Positions 1 through 5,501 of a stretch of 6,413 nucleotides of DNA are shown here, piece after piece. The stretch covers positions 1 through 6,413 of the forward strand of contig JBJMQW010000168.1 in the NCBI GenBank assembly GCA_045802495.1, written 5' to 3'. The stretch comes from AP-15 sp045802495. Its GTDB lineage: Bacteria; Pseudomonadota; Alphaproteobacteria; ATCC43930; CGMCC-115725. Under the pieces are notes generated by a model, which was not told the DNA's origin, ran no database searches, and saw nothing but the letters and a program-made list of their open reading frames with translations. A program made the translations under genes and the position numbers. How positions within the stretch are numbered: position 1 is the stretch's first letter; the number at the start of each line of letters is the position of its first letter.

Positions 1-351
1 GGTCTCGCTCGGCATCAGATCGCGGGACAGCCAGACCCAGACCGCCTCGAGCGAAGTGCGGATGATGCGGCCGCGGTGGAGCTGTTCGGGCGCATCATCG
101 ATAAGGAACGGTTCGAGCGGCGCAAAGAACATCCGTGCCGGAGTTCCAATCCGGTCTGCCAACTCGCTTGCGGTCTCCGCCCGCCCGCCGCGAACATCGC
201 GTCGAAGCTCCTCCAGGAGGAAGTCGGCGGCGGGCACCCGGTGGCCGCGCAACTGTGCGCGCTCCACCTCGGCGAGCAGCAGAGCGCGCGCCTCCGGCTT
301 TAATTCCCGGAGGTACGTGCGCAGCTTGTCCAGGGGCAGATCCTCCGCCAT
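1..351 (-). CDS. Conserved protein of unknown function, N-terminal part (runs off left edge)
   Basis: An uninterrupted minus-strand frame runs from an ATG at 351-349 to base 1 (117 codons, no stop), so only the N-terminus is here. It begins MAEDLPLDKLRTYLRELKPE. The first ~60 residues are charged, Leu/Glu/Arg-rich and predicted helical (ARALLLAEVERAQLRGHRV, then FLLEELRRDVR). A less polar stretch follows (FFAPLEPFLIDD, residues ~75-86), then HRGRIIRTSLEAVWVWLSRDL. There is no signal peptide or membrane segment, so it is probably cytoplasmic. The style resembles uncharacterised proteins of Bradyrhizobium and relatives that open with a similar LRxYLRELxPEARALLLAE segment; that is recalled, not searched, and no function is known to me. 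The ribosome site is weak (GGTAGCCGG directly before the ATG). Codon use and GC look native. The overlapping open frames on the other strand are shadows of this high-GC gene. Confidence 0.75.
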   Translation of the reverse strand, partial: MAEDLPLDKLRTYLRELKPEARALLLAEVERAQLRGHRVPAADFLLEELRRDVRGGRAETASELADRIGTPARMFFAPLEPFLIDDAPEQLHRGRIIRTSLEAVWVWLSRDLMPSET

Positions 352-405
352 CCGGCTACCGGGATTCGACTGAAAAGACCAGGCGGCCACGCTAGCCCAG
401 GGCCG

Positions 406-420
406 TTAAGAACGCGTTTA
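406..420. promoter_or_regulatory. Possible CtrA-type site (TTAA-N7-TTTA)
   Basis: TTAA at 406-409 is followed after exactly seven bases by TTTA at 417-420. This is one base off the full CtrA site of alphaproteobacteria, TTAA-N7-TTAA. It lies about 55-70 bases upstream of the ATG at 351, where a regulator of that gene could bind. One near match in a few kilobases can be chance, so this is only a candidate. Confidence 0.2.
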
Positions 421-430
421 GGATCAGAAA

Positions 431-512
431 AGCGAATGGCGAGTGGTGAATGGCGAAATAGTGAGTAGCGAGGGACTTTTCCCCATTCGCTATTCGCCAC
501 TCGCCATTCGCT
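431..512. repeat. Intergenic inverted repeat, 27-bp arms, REP/MITE-like
   Basis: The left arm 431-457 and right arm 486-512 are reverse complements with two mismatches; the outer 16 bases (431-446 with 497-512) pair perfectly. The loop is 28 bases. The left arm contains GAATGGCGA twice (434-442 and 448-456), so it is also internally repetitive. It sits between the lipoprotein stop (520) and the start of the next minus-strand gene (351). Its sequence style (GAATGGCGAGTGG and complement) resembles dispersed intergenic palindromes of rhizobial genomes, as I recall them. As RNA it would form a long hairpin after the lipoprotein stop and could protect the 3' end or attenuate read-through. No clear T-run follows it. 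Confidence 0.7.
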
Positions 513-519
513 CCTTCGA

Positions 520-999
520 TCAGCTCACGGGGGTCCAACTGCCGTCAGGATTGCGGCACGCGGTGCCACGGGCGATCTCGGGTCGGCCGCGCACGTAGAT
601 GGTGTGGCTGTACTCACGGCAGCGCAGACCACGCTGCTCATAGTACGGGCCGGGCACGATGGTCCCGTAGTACGCGGTATGATCGCTGCGCCAGCCCACC
701 GGCGCGCCCGGGGCGCCGCTTTCCAGCGCCTGCATTTCGGCGGCGTAAGCGGCCTGGCGATCCTGCTCGTCGAGAGACGCCCCGATGGCGCTGCCGAGCA
801 GCCCGCCAGCCGCGGCGCCGATCGCCGCGCCGGCCAGACGGTTTCCCGTCCCCCTGCCGCCGAGAACGGCCCCCAGCGCGCCGCCGGCAAGAGCGCCGGC
901 TACGGCACCCGTGTTTTGGTTAGGGGCATACGGATCGGCAGCGCAGCCGGCACCTGTCACGGCGATCAGCGCGACACAAATGATCCTTATCATCTTCAT
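520..999 (-). CDS. Glycine-zipper outer-membrane lipoprotein, 17 kDa surface antigen type
   Basis: The product is 159 aa. Residues 1-18 form a lipoprotein-type signal (KMIRIICVALIAVTGAG) followed by Cys19, the likely lipidated residue; the lipobox TGAGC is not ideal because Gly replaces Leu at -3. Residues ~30-76 are a Gly/Ala-rich repeat (GAVAGALAGGALGAVLGG, then LAGAAIGAAAGGLLGSAIGAS), a glycine-zipper hairpin that packs in or on membranes. The C-terminal part (~105-159) has CREYSHTIYVRGRPEIARGTACRNPDGSW, which matches the ending of the Rickettsia 17-kDa antigen/RT0821 family. Length fits the family. Such proteins are envelope lipoproteins of mostly structural or unknown role. The start is the ATG at 999, with GGAGGGG at 1015-1009 nine bases upstream; a second Met lies two codons later. 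It appears monocistronic, with a hairpin-rich leader upstream and a palindrome downstream. Confidence 0.9.
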   Translation of the reverse strand: MKMIRIICVALIAVTGAGCAADPYAPNQNTGAVAGALAGGALGAVLGGRGTGNRLAGAAIGAAAGGLLGSAIGASLDEQDRQAAYAAEMQALESGAPGAPVGWRSDHTAYYGTIVPGPYYEQRGLRCREYSHTIYVRGRPEIARGTACRNPDGSWTPVS

Positions 1000-1037
1000 G
1001 ATGCCCGACCCCTCCGGCAGTCCGTCTGCAGCGCCGT

Positions 1038-1092
1038 CGATTTGAAGTTCCTACACCGGTTTGCCGCAAGCTCGTTTAGGAACTTCAAATCG
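1038..1092. repeat. Perfect 16-bp inverted repeat upstream of the lipoprotein gene
   Basis: CGATTTGAAGTTCCTA at 1038-1053 is exactly complemented by TAGGAACTTCAAATCG at 1077-1092, with a 23-base spacer. It lies 38-93 bases upstream of the lipoprotein start, in its promoter/leader zone. Both arms carry GGAAC, which resembles the -35 element of EcfG general-stress promoters, but no CGTT-type -10 stands at the usual 16-17 base distance on either strand. It could be an operator, a leader hairpin or a dispersed repeat; the sequence alone does not decide. Confidence 0.65.
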
Positions 1093-1134
1093 AAAAGCGG
1101 CACTAGAACATTACAGAGTTGCTAGTGCCCCTTT
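1093..1134 (-). terminator. Probable rho-independent terminator of the PepSY-regulator-kinase operon
   Basis: On the minus strand AAAGGGGCACTAG (1134-1122) can pair with CTAGTGCCGCTTT (1106-1094) with a single mismatch, around a 15-base loop, and the descending arm ends in TTTT (1096-1093). It lies about 130 bases past the stop of the kinase gene, in the right orientation to end that transcript before the lipoprotein gene. The T-run is short, so termination may be partial. It abuts the perfect inverted repeat at 1038-1092. Confidence 0.5.
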
Positions 1135-1261
1135 GCTTCGAACGTCGTGTCAGAAGGTGCTGCGATGTACCACGAAGTTCGGATGGCGGGGGCACCAGTC
1201 GAGCTAAACGCGGCCATTGGGGCAAAACTCTGTTCATCAAGCGCGTCCTGGGGCTCACAAA
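1135..1261. other. Rest of the intergenic region between kinase and lipoprotein genes
   Basis: This is the part of the 262-base gap (1000-1261) not covered by the two hairpins. Short frames cross it on both strands; for example a minus-strand frame of ~44 codons begins near 1238 and stops at the loop of the terminator-like hairpin. None has a convincing ribosome site or a recognisable product. I see no RNA gene. Confidence 0.4.
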
Positions 1262-2635
1262 TCACGCCGCCGGAAGCACCAGCTCGACCCGCAGACCGCC
1301 GATCGGCGCCGTACCGAGCTCGAGCTTGCCGCCATAGAGCTGCGCCAGCTCCACCACGATCGAAAGCCCGAGGCCGGAACCGGACTTGGTCTCGTCCAGC
1401 CGCAGGCCGCGATTGCCGACCTGCTCGCGCTCCTGCGGCGTCAGCCCAGGCCCATCGTCATCCACTACCAGGCGCACGAGCGGCGGCTGCGCGGCGCCGT
1501 CGGTGCGCACCGGGACGACTTCGAGATTGACCCGCGACTGCGCCCATTTGCAGGCGTTGTCGACCAGGTTCCCGACCATCTCTTCGAGATCCTGCCGCTC
1601 GCCGCGAAAGCGCGCCTCCTGCGGCGCGTCGATATCGATGGCGATGCCGCGAGCGCGGTGAATCTTTTCCATCGTGCGGGCGAGCGCGGTCACCACCGGG
1701 CCGACTTCGGTCACGGTGCCCACCACGGTTGCGCGCGCCGCCAGCCGGGCGCGCTCGAGGTGGCGGGTGATCTGGTCACGCATGATGTCGGTCTGCTCGC
1801 GCACCTTGACGGCGAACGGATCGGTGCGCGTCGATGCCTCGTTCACCATGACGGACAGCGGAGTCTTGAGCGCATGCGCCAGGTTGCCGACATGGGTGCG
1901 TGCGCGCTCGACGATCTCGCGATTGGCGTCGATGAGGGCATTGGTCTCGCGCGCGAGCGGCGCGATCTCGTCCGGGAAGGAGCCGGCGAGCCGCTCGGCG
2001 GTGCCGGCGCGGATCGCGGCAAGCGATTCCGAGATGCGCTTGAGCGGGGCGAGACCGAAGCGGACCTGGAACAACGTGGTGAGCAGGAGCACGATCGTCA
2101 GCGCCCCGAAGGTGATCGCCAGCGCCCTGTCGAAGGAGCGGATCTCCTGGTCGATCTCGGAGGGATCGCCGGCGACGGCGACCAGGTAGCGTCCCTCCTC
2201 GCCGAGATCGATCGTCCGCTCGACGAGGCGCAGGCGCTGGTCCTCGGGCCCGCCCACGTAGCTCCTGCGCGTGCCGTCGCTGCTCGCCGCAATGCCCATG
2301 TCCTCCAGGTGCGGCAGGCTGCCGTCCCATAGCGAGCGGGAGGCGCGCATATCCGGTCGCGGCGCGTTGAGCCGCGTCACCTGCCAATACCAGCCGGACA
2401 ACGGCAGCTCGAACAACGGCTCGCCGAGCTGACCGAACTTCTCGCCGGCCTCCTCGGGCGAGGCGACGTCGGCGATCAACGTCTTCAGATAGACGCTCAG
2501 GCGCCGATCGAACGCACGCTCGACCGATTGCTGATAAATCGAGGACAGCGCAACCCCGGTGACGATGAGGATCACCGCGGTCCAGATGGTGGCGGACAGG
2601 AAAAGGCGGAGCGCGAGTGAATTAGCGCGCATCAC
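1262..2635 (-). CDS. feuQ: Sensor histidine kinase, PhoQ class (FeuQ-like)
   Basis: This 457-aa inner-membrane kinase senses an envelope signal and phosphorylates the regulator encoded just upstream. TM1 is ~9-31, a periplasmic sensor region ~32-170, TM2 ~171-190, and a HAMP-like linker ~191-243. The phospho-accepting His254 lies in NLAHALKTPL, close to the HSLKTPL box of PhoQ. ATP-binding boxes follow: N box LVDNACKWA (Asn356, Asn360), G1 DDDGPGL (392-398) and G2 GSGLGLS (419-425). No catalytic residue is missing and the length is normal. It starts at GTG 2635, with an ATG one codon later (2632) equally possible. Either way it overlaps the end of the regulator gene by 11-14 bases, so translation is probably coupled. 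The FeuQ name rests on the gene order and the FeuP-like partner; PhoQ-class is certain, the exact orthologue is not. The periplasmic domain lacks an obvious PhoQ-type acidic run, so its ligand is unknown. Confidence 0.92.
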   Translation of the reverse strand: MMRANSLALRLFLSATIWTAVILIVTGVALSSIYQQSVERAFDRRLSVYLKTLIADVASPEEAGEKFGQLGEPLFELPLSGWYWQVTRLNAPRPDMRASRSLWDGSLPHLEDMGIAASSDGTRRSYVGGPEDQRLRLVERTIDLGEEGRYLVAVAGDPSEIDQEIRSFDRALAITFGALTIVLLLTTLFQVRFGLAPLKRISESLAAIRAGTAERLAGSFPDEIAPLARETNALIDANREIVERARTHVGNLAHALKTPLSVMVNEASTRTDPFAVKVREQTDIMRDQITRHLERARLAARATVVGTVTEVGPVVTALARTMEKIHRARGIAIDIDAPQEARFRGERQDLEEMVGNLVDNACKWAQSRVNLEVVPVRTDGAAQPPLVRLVVDDDGPGLTPQEREQVGNRGLRLDETKSGSGLGLSIVVELAQLYGGKLELGTAPIGGLRVELVLPAA

Positions 2636-3293
2636 TCGGCGGCGTGAGCAGATAGCCCAGCCCGCGTACGGTCTGGATGACTTCGATCCCGAGCTTCTTG
2701 CGGATGCGGCCGACGAACACCTCGATGGTGTTGGAGTCGCGATCGAAGTCCTGGTCGTAGAGGTGCTCGACGAGCTCGGTGCGAGAGACCACGCGTCCGG
2801 TGTGATGCATCAGGTAGGACAGGAGCCGGTACTCGTGCGACGTGAGCTTCACCGGATTGCCGTCCACCGTCACCCGGCCTGTGCGCGTATCGAGGCGCAC
2901 CGGCCCGCAGTTGAACTCGCTCTTGGCATGTCCGGCGGAGCGGCGCAGCAGCGCACGCAAGCGCGCGAGCACCTCCTCCATATGGAATGGTTTCGGCACA
3001 TAATCGTCGGCACCGGCATCGAAGCCCTGGACCTTGTCGCTCCAGCGATCGCGCGCGGTGAGCATGAGCACCGGCATGGCGCGGCCCTGGCGGCGCCAGG
3101 CCTCGAGCACCGATATGCCGTCCATCTTCGGCAGGCCGATGTCGAGGATCACCGCGTCGTAGGGCTCGGTCTCGCCCAGGTAATGGCCTTCCTCGCCGTC
3201 GAAGGCGCGGTCGACCACGTAACCTGCATCGGTGAGCGCCGTCGCCAGCTGGCGGTTCAAGTCCGGATCGTCCTCGATTACGAGGAGTCGCAT
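2622..3293 (-). CDS. feuP: Response regulator, OmpR/PhoP family (FeuP-like)
   Basis: This 223-aa cytoplasmic DNA-binding regulator is the partner of the downstream kinase. The receiver domain (1-~118) has the acidic pair Asp8/Asp9, phospho-acceptor Asp51 in VILDIGLPKMDG, Thr79 in LMLTARDRWSDKV and Lys101 in VPKPF. The winged-helix domain (~127-217) contains LTSHEYRLLSYLMHHTGRVVSR, the EHLYDQDFDRDSNTIEVFVGRIRKK recognition region and the end VIQTVRGLGYLL. All signature residues are intact. This closely matches FeuP of Sinorhizobium/Brucella as I recall it, a regulator needed for cyclic glucan export and symbiosis in S. meliloti. The ATG at 3293 has an excellent ribosome site (GGGGGAGGG, five bases before). 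It starts 13 bases after the PepSY stop and overlaps the kinase start, so the three form one operon. Whether this orthologue controls the same targets cannot be read from the sequence. Confidence 0.94.
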   Translation of the reverse strand: MRLLVIEDDPDLNRQLATALTDAGYVVDRAFDGEEGHYLGETEPYDAVILDIGLPKMDGISVLEAWRRQGRAMPVLMLTARDRWSDKVQGFDAGADDYVPKPFHMEEVLARLRALLRRSAGHAKSEFNCGPVRLDTRTGRVTVDGNPVKLTSHEYRLLSYLMHHTGRVVSRTELVEHLYDQDFDRDSNTIEVFVGRIRKKLGIEVIQTVRGLGYLLTPPSDAR

Positions 3294-3306
3294 ATACCCT
3301 CCCCCG

Positions 3307-3609
3307 TCACCCCCCGCTCAACACGGAGCCGGAGGTCGCGTCGACGGTGACTCGGGTTACTTTGCCATCCCGCGCCAGCACTGTCAGCATATAGACGAGG
3401 CCCTTGCCGCCCTCGCACAGGCGGGCGCGCACCACCTCGCCGCGCCGCTTCACGGCCTTGACGGCGACGCCGAGCCGCACCGCCTTGCCGCTGGTGATGG
3501 CGGCGCGCTGCTGCTCCTTATTGAGACAGCGCGCATCATCGGCCTCCGCCGGTTCGGCGGCCAGTACGGCGATTGAGATGGCGGAGGCGAGCCAGATTCC
3601 AGCCGGCAT
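3307..3609 (-). CDS. Small secreted PepSY-domain protein, probable modulator of the two-component system
   Basis: The 100-aa product begins MPAGIWLASAISIAVLAAEPAEA, a hydrophobic signal peptide with probable cleavage after an Ala near residue 23, so the mature protein (~77 aa) should be periplasmic. The signal lacks Lys/Arg before the hydrophobic core, which is unusual; an in-frame TAA four codons upstream of the ATG rules out a longer form. The rest resembles one PepSY unit: a helix (KEQQRAAITSGKAV), then strands ending in YMLTVLARDGKVTRVTVDATSGSVL. Two Cys (28 and 65) could form a disulfide. It is first gene of the operon, 13 bases before the regulator gene. In S. meliloti a small periplasmic protein, FeuN, is encoded just before feuP and restrains FeuQ; this protein may play that part, but that rests on position and location only. 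AAGAGG at 3620-3615 is a fair ribosome site, five bases before the ATG. Confidence 0.85.
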   Translation of the reverse strand: MPAGIWLASAISIAVLAAEPAEADDARCLNKEQQRAAITSGKAVRLGVAVKAVKRRGEVVRARLCEGGKGLVYMLTVLARDGKVTRVTVDATSGSVLSGG

Positions 3610-3616
3610 GCCGGCC

Positions 3617-3650
3617 TCTTATCGCGATTCCGGTGAACGTTGAATGAACG
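3617..3650 (-). promoter_or_regulatory. PhoP-box-like direct repeat and -10 upstream of the PepSY-feuP-feuQ operon
   Basis: On the minus strand CGTTCA (3650-3645) is repeated as CGTTCA (3639-3634) with five bases between, an 11-base period. This is the geometry of boxes bound by PhoP/OmpR-class dimers (enterobacterial form TGTTTA-N5-TGTTTA). Eleven bases further lies ATAAGA (3622-3617), a plausible -10, with the box in place of a -35. The operon encodes such a regulator, so autoregulation is the natural reading. The -10 is so close to the ATG at 3609 that the leader would be only a few bases. Confidence 0.55.
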
Positions 3651-3946
3651 CAAAATGGCGACCGCGTGGCAGACAAAGCGCTCATCAAGCGGAATCTGCT
3701 ATCCTTCAGGGATATTTCGAGTGAGGGGTCCAACAGCAGAATTTAACGCTGGAACGGCTGCCGGTTGATCAGTTGCGCGTTGACCCGATGGAAATGCACC
3801 GGGTGAACGTCCGCCGTCGTGTTGAAGATTCACACACTTCGGTCGATCCGGGCAACAATTCGTATCGATGCCGGCGCTCAAATCGGTGGTGGCCGAAATC
3901 GTCGGCGGTCGGCCACGCCGCCGTGCACTGAGCCTGGTCGACCGTA
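3651..3946. other. Gap between diguanylate cyclase stop and the operon promoter
   Basis: Together with the promoter this makes a 337-base non-coding interval. An imperfect hairpin (3779-3787 with 3800-3808, one mismatch) lies downstream of the cyclase stop but has no T-run, so it is not a clear terminator. Plus-strand frames here give Arg-rich products typical of shadow reading. No RNA gene is recognised. The base composition seems lower in GC than the operon to the left. Confidence 0.4.
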
Positions 3947-4972
3947 CTATGATTGCTCCGGTTGCCAAACGACGAGGTTTCGACCCTGCTGCTTGGCTCT
4001 GGAGAGATGCCGATCCGCCCTATCGATCAGGGCTGACGCGCTTTCACTCGGCTCGTATTGAGCGACACCGATGGAGACAGTTATACGACCCAGCCGTTCT
4101 CTGGTTGCGCGCCGCAGCACTTCCCTGCTCATTATCGACGTTCTGATGTTCTCAGCAACCGCTTGCGCTTCGGACAGTTCCGCATTTGGCAAAACGACTG
4201 CGAACTCCTCACCGCCAACTCGCGCTGCGAGACCATCTCCATTCAGAGCCCGCTTGAGAGCCGTCCCAAGCAGTCGCAGCACGTCATCGCCCATCTGATG
4301 ACCGTGCGCATCATTGAACTCTTTGAATCGATCAACATCTATAAACAGCAATGAGAGGGGAGACCCATTCTGGGTGGCTGTTGTTATCGCCTTGTCGAGC
4401 GCACTGTCGAAATATCTCCGGTTCGAGAGGGATGTAACTGGATCGGTATTGCTGTCGCGGTGGGCCTGCGCGAGGTCCTCCTTGAGAGCTTCGACCACCC
4501 CATGTGAGGCTTGAAGCGCCTCCTGGAACGACGACGCCCGCTGTTCCATTCCTTTGATGCTTGTCACCAATGTTTCGACCACAGCTTTGATGGTCTCCCG
4601 GTCTACAGTGCGGCTAAGTTCTTGATTTGCGGTTGCGAGGTGCATTTCCAAAGAGCCTGATGATGCGACAGCGGCTTCGATCAGATCGATGATATGTTCG
4701 ATTTGATCAGAAAGGACCGTACCGATTTTATCGGCCCGATCAGCCATTCGAACTGGAGACAAGTGCTCATCGTGAATTCGGTCGACCTCCGCGAGCGACA
4801 CCGCGCGAGCGGCGATCAAGTCGTCGATCTTTTTGTTTAACTCCGGTTTGCTTGCGGCGGCATAGGCAAACCACACCGCGTAACTTTCGGGATCGGCTGG
4901 TAGTCCGAACGCCTTGATCTGATTCAAGGCGATTTCAGCAAGGGCCAATGTTCGCGCGGGGTCTCGTATCAC
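3947..4972 (-). CDS. Soluble diguanylate cyclase (GGDEF/GGEEF domain)
   Basis: This enzyme condenses two GTP into c-di-GMP, the messenger that shifts cells from motility to surface attachment. From GTG 4972 it is 341 aa. Residues 1-~165 are a helical region without membrane segments, opening RTLALAEIALNQIKAFGLPADPESYAVW, a type I recall in many rhizobial cyclases; a coiled coil probably spans ~75-170. The GGDEF domain (~172-330) has TDPVTSLSNRRYFD, FIDVDRFKEFNDAHGHQMGDD (metal/substrate Asp212, Asn220, Asp221) and the signature GGEEF at 253-257, so it should be active. The inhibitory I-site RxxD is absent: Asn244 and Gly247 stand at its positions. The frame extends upstream to GTG 5086 (379 aa), but that codon lacks a spaced ribosome site and the extra 38 residues look non-family. 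GTG 4972 has AGGGAAG at 4985-4979, six bases before it. It is monocistronic as far as can be seen. Confidence 0.9.
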   Translation of the reverse strand: MIRDPARTLALAEIALNQIKAFGLPADPESYAVWFAYAAASKPELNKKIDDLIAARAVSLAEVDRIHDEHLSPVRMADRADKIGTVLSDQIEHIIDLIEAAVASSGSLEMHLATANQELSRTVDRETIKAVVETLVTSIKGMEQRASSFQEALQASHGVVEALKEDLAQAHRDSNTDPVTSLSNRRYFDSALDKAITTATQNGSPLSLLFIDVDRFKEFNDAHGHQMGDDVLRLLGTALKRALNGDGLAARVGGEEFAVVLPNAELSEAQAVAENIRTSIMSREVLRRATRERLGRITVSIGVAQYEPSESASALIDRADRHLSRAKQQGRNLVVWQPEQS

Positions 4973-4978
4973 TTTGGA

Positions 4979-4985
4979 CTTCCCT
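4979..4985 (-). promoter_or_regulatory. Ribosome binding site deciding the diguanylate cyclase start
   Basis: AGGGAAG on the minus strand lies six bases before GTG 4972. The longer-frame start at GTG 5086 has only AAAG directly touching it, with no spacer. This favours the shorter protein. Confidence 0.55.
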
Positions 4986-5501
4986 AAGAGGCTGCCGGCT
5001 CCGGCAATGGGGCATCGGCTGCCCGCTACGGCAAAGCTGCTGACCAAAGAAGGGCTGACGTTCCAACGATCCGCAGCGTCATGCACCTTTCGAGCAGTTC
5101 GCGAAACGAATCACGCCAATCGAAATCAGCCGTCCTGCACAATAGTACCACAACAGTTCAGAGTACTATACTTGCCATTGGGACGAACACGTATTCTTCG
5201 GCCTGCGGAACCTACGGGTTGTTGCAATCACAACTCGGGGTCTGCAGCCGTCGCGAACGCTCCTCCTGTCGGCAAGCGCCTGCCGAAGAGCAAAGTAGGG
5301 TCAGCCCAGGCCAAGCGATGTCTTAGAGCGGCAGCAAAGCGGACACTGCAGAACTTCGCATCTGCGCCAGAAGCTGAAGAGAGGAGATGGCCGAAGCTGA
5401 CGCGATCGGCCAAAGAACAAGCGCGGTCCTCCGCCGCGGCCGTTCCAATCTAACCCGGACCGCGATAGGCTCGCCAGCAAACAACGTCGGAGGATCGCGG
5501 G
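4986..5501. other. Intergenic region upstream of the diguanylate cyclase, no supported gene
   Basis: About 530 bases separate the cyclase start from the next gene, which is read away from it, so both promoters should lie here. The only clear structure is a perfect 7-base inverted repeat, ATAGTAC (5142-5148) and GTACTAT (5163-5169), with a 14-base spacer, in AT-richer DNA about 170-200 bases upstream of GTG 4972. It could be an operator for the cyclase. Several overlapping frames of 60-160 codons cross the region on both strands, but none has a ribosome site, recognisable domain or compositional support. I cannot assign a -35/-10 pair with confidence, and I see no tRNA or other RNA gene. Confidence 0.4.

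Noticed and set aside
431..512. CRISPR-like repeats from the two GAATGGCGA copies
   Set aside because: The units are only nine bases, irregularly spaced and part of a palindrome; there are no spacers of uniform length and no cas genes.
1038..1110. EcfG general-stress promoter suggested by GGAAC in the inverted repeat arms
   Set aside because: No CGTT-like -10 at 16-17 bases from either GGAAC.
1217..2332. 371-codon open frame on the plus strand opposite the histidine kinase gene
   Set aside because: It is a high-GC shadow: the minus strand encodes a complete kinase with all catalytic boxes, and the plus product is His/Arg/Ala-rich with no domain.
2559..3350. 263-codon plus-strand frame opposite the response regulator
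   Set aside because: Shadow of the regulator gene, which has intact receiver and DNA-binding signatures and a strong ribosome site.
4974..5453. 159-codon plus-strand frame in the region upstream of the cyclase
   Set aside because: No domain, Arg/Ala/Ser-rich shadow-like composition and no convincing ribosome site; it also overlaps the likely cyclase control region.
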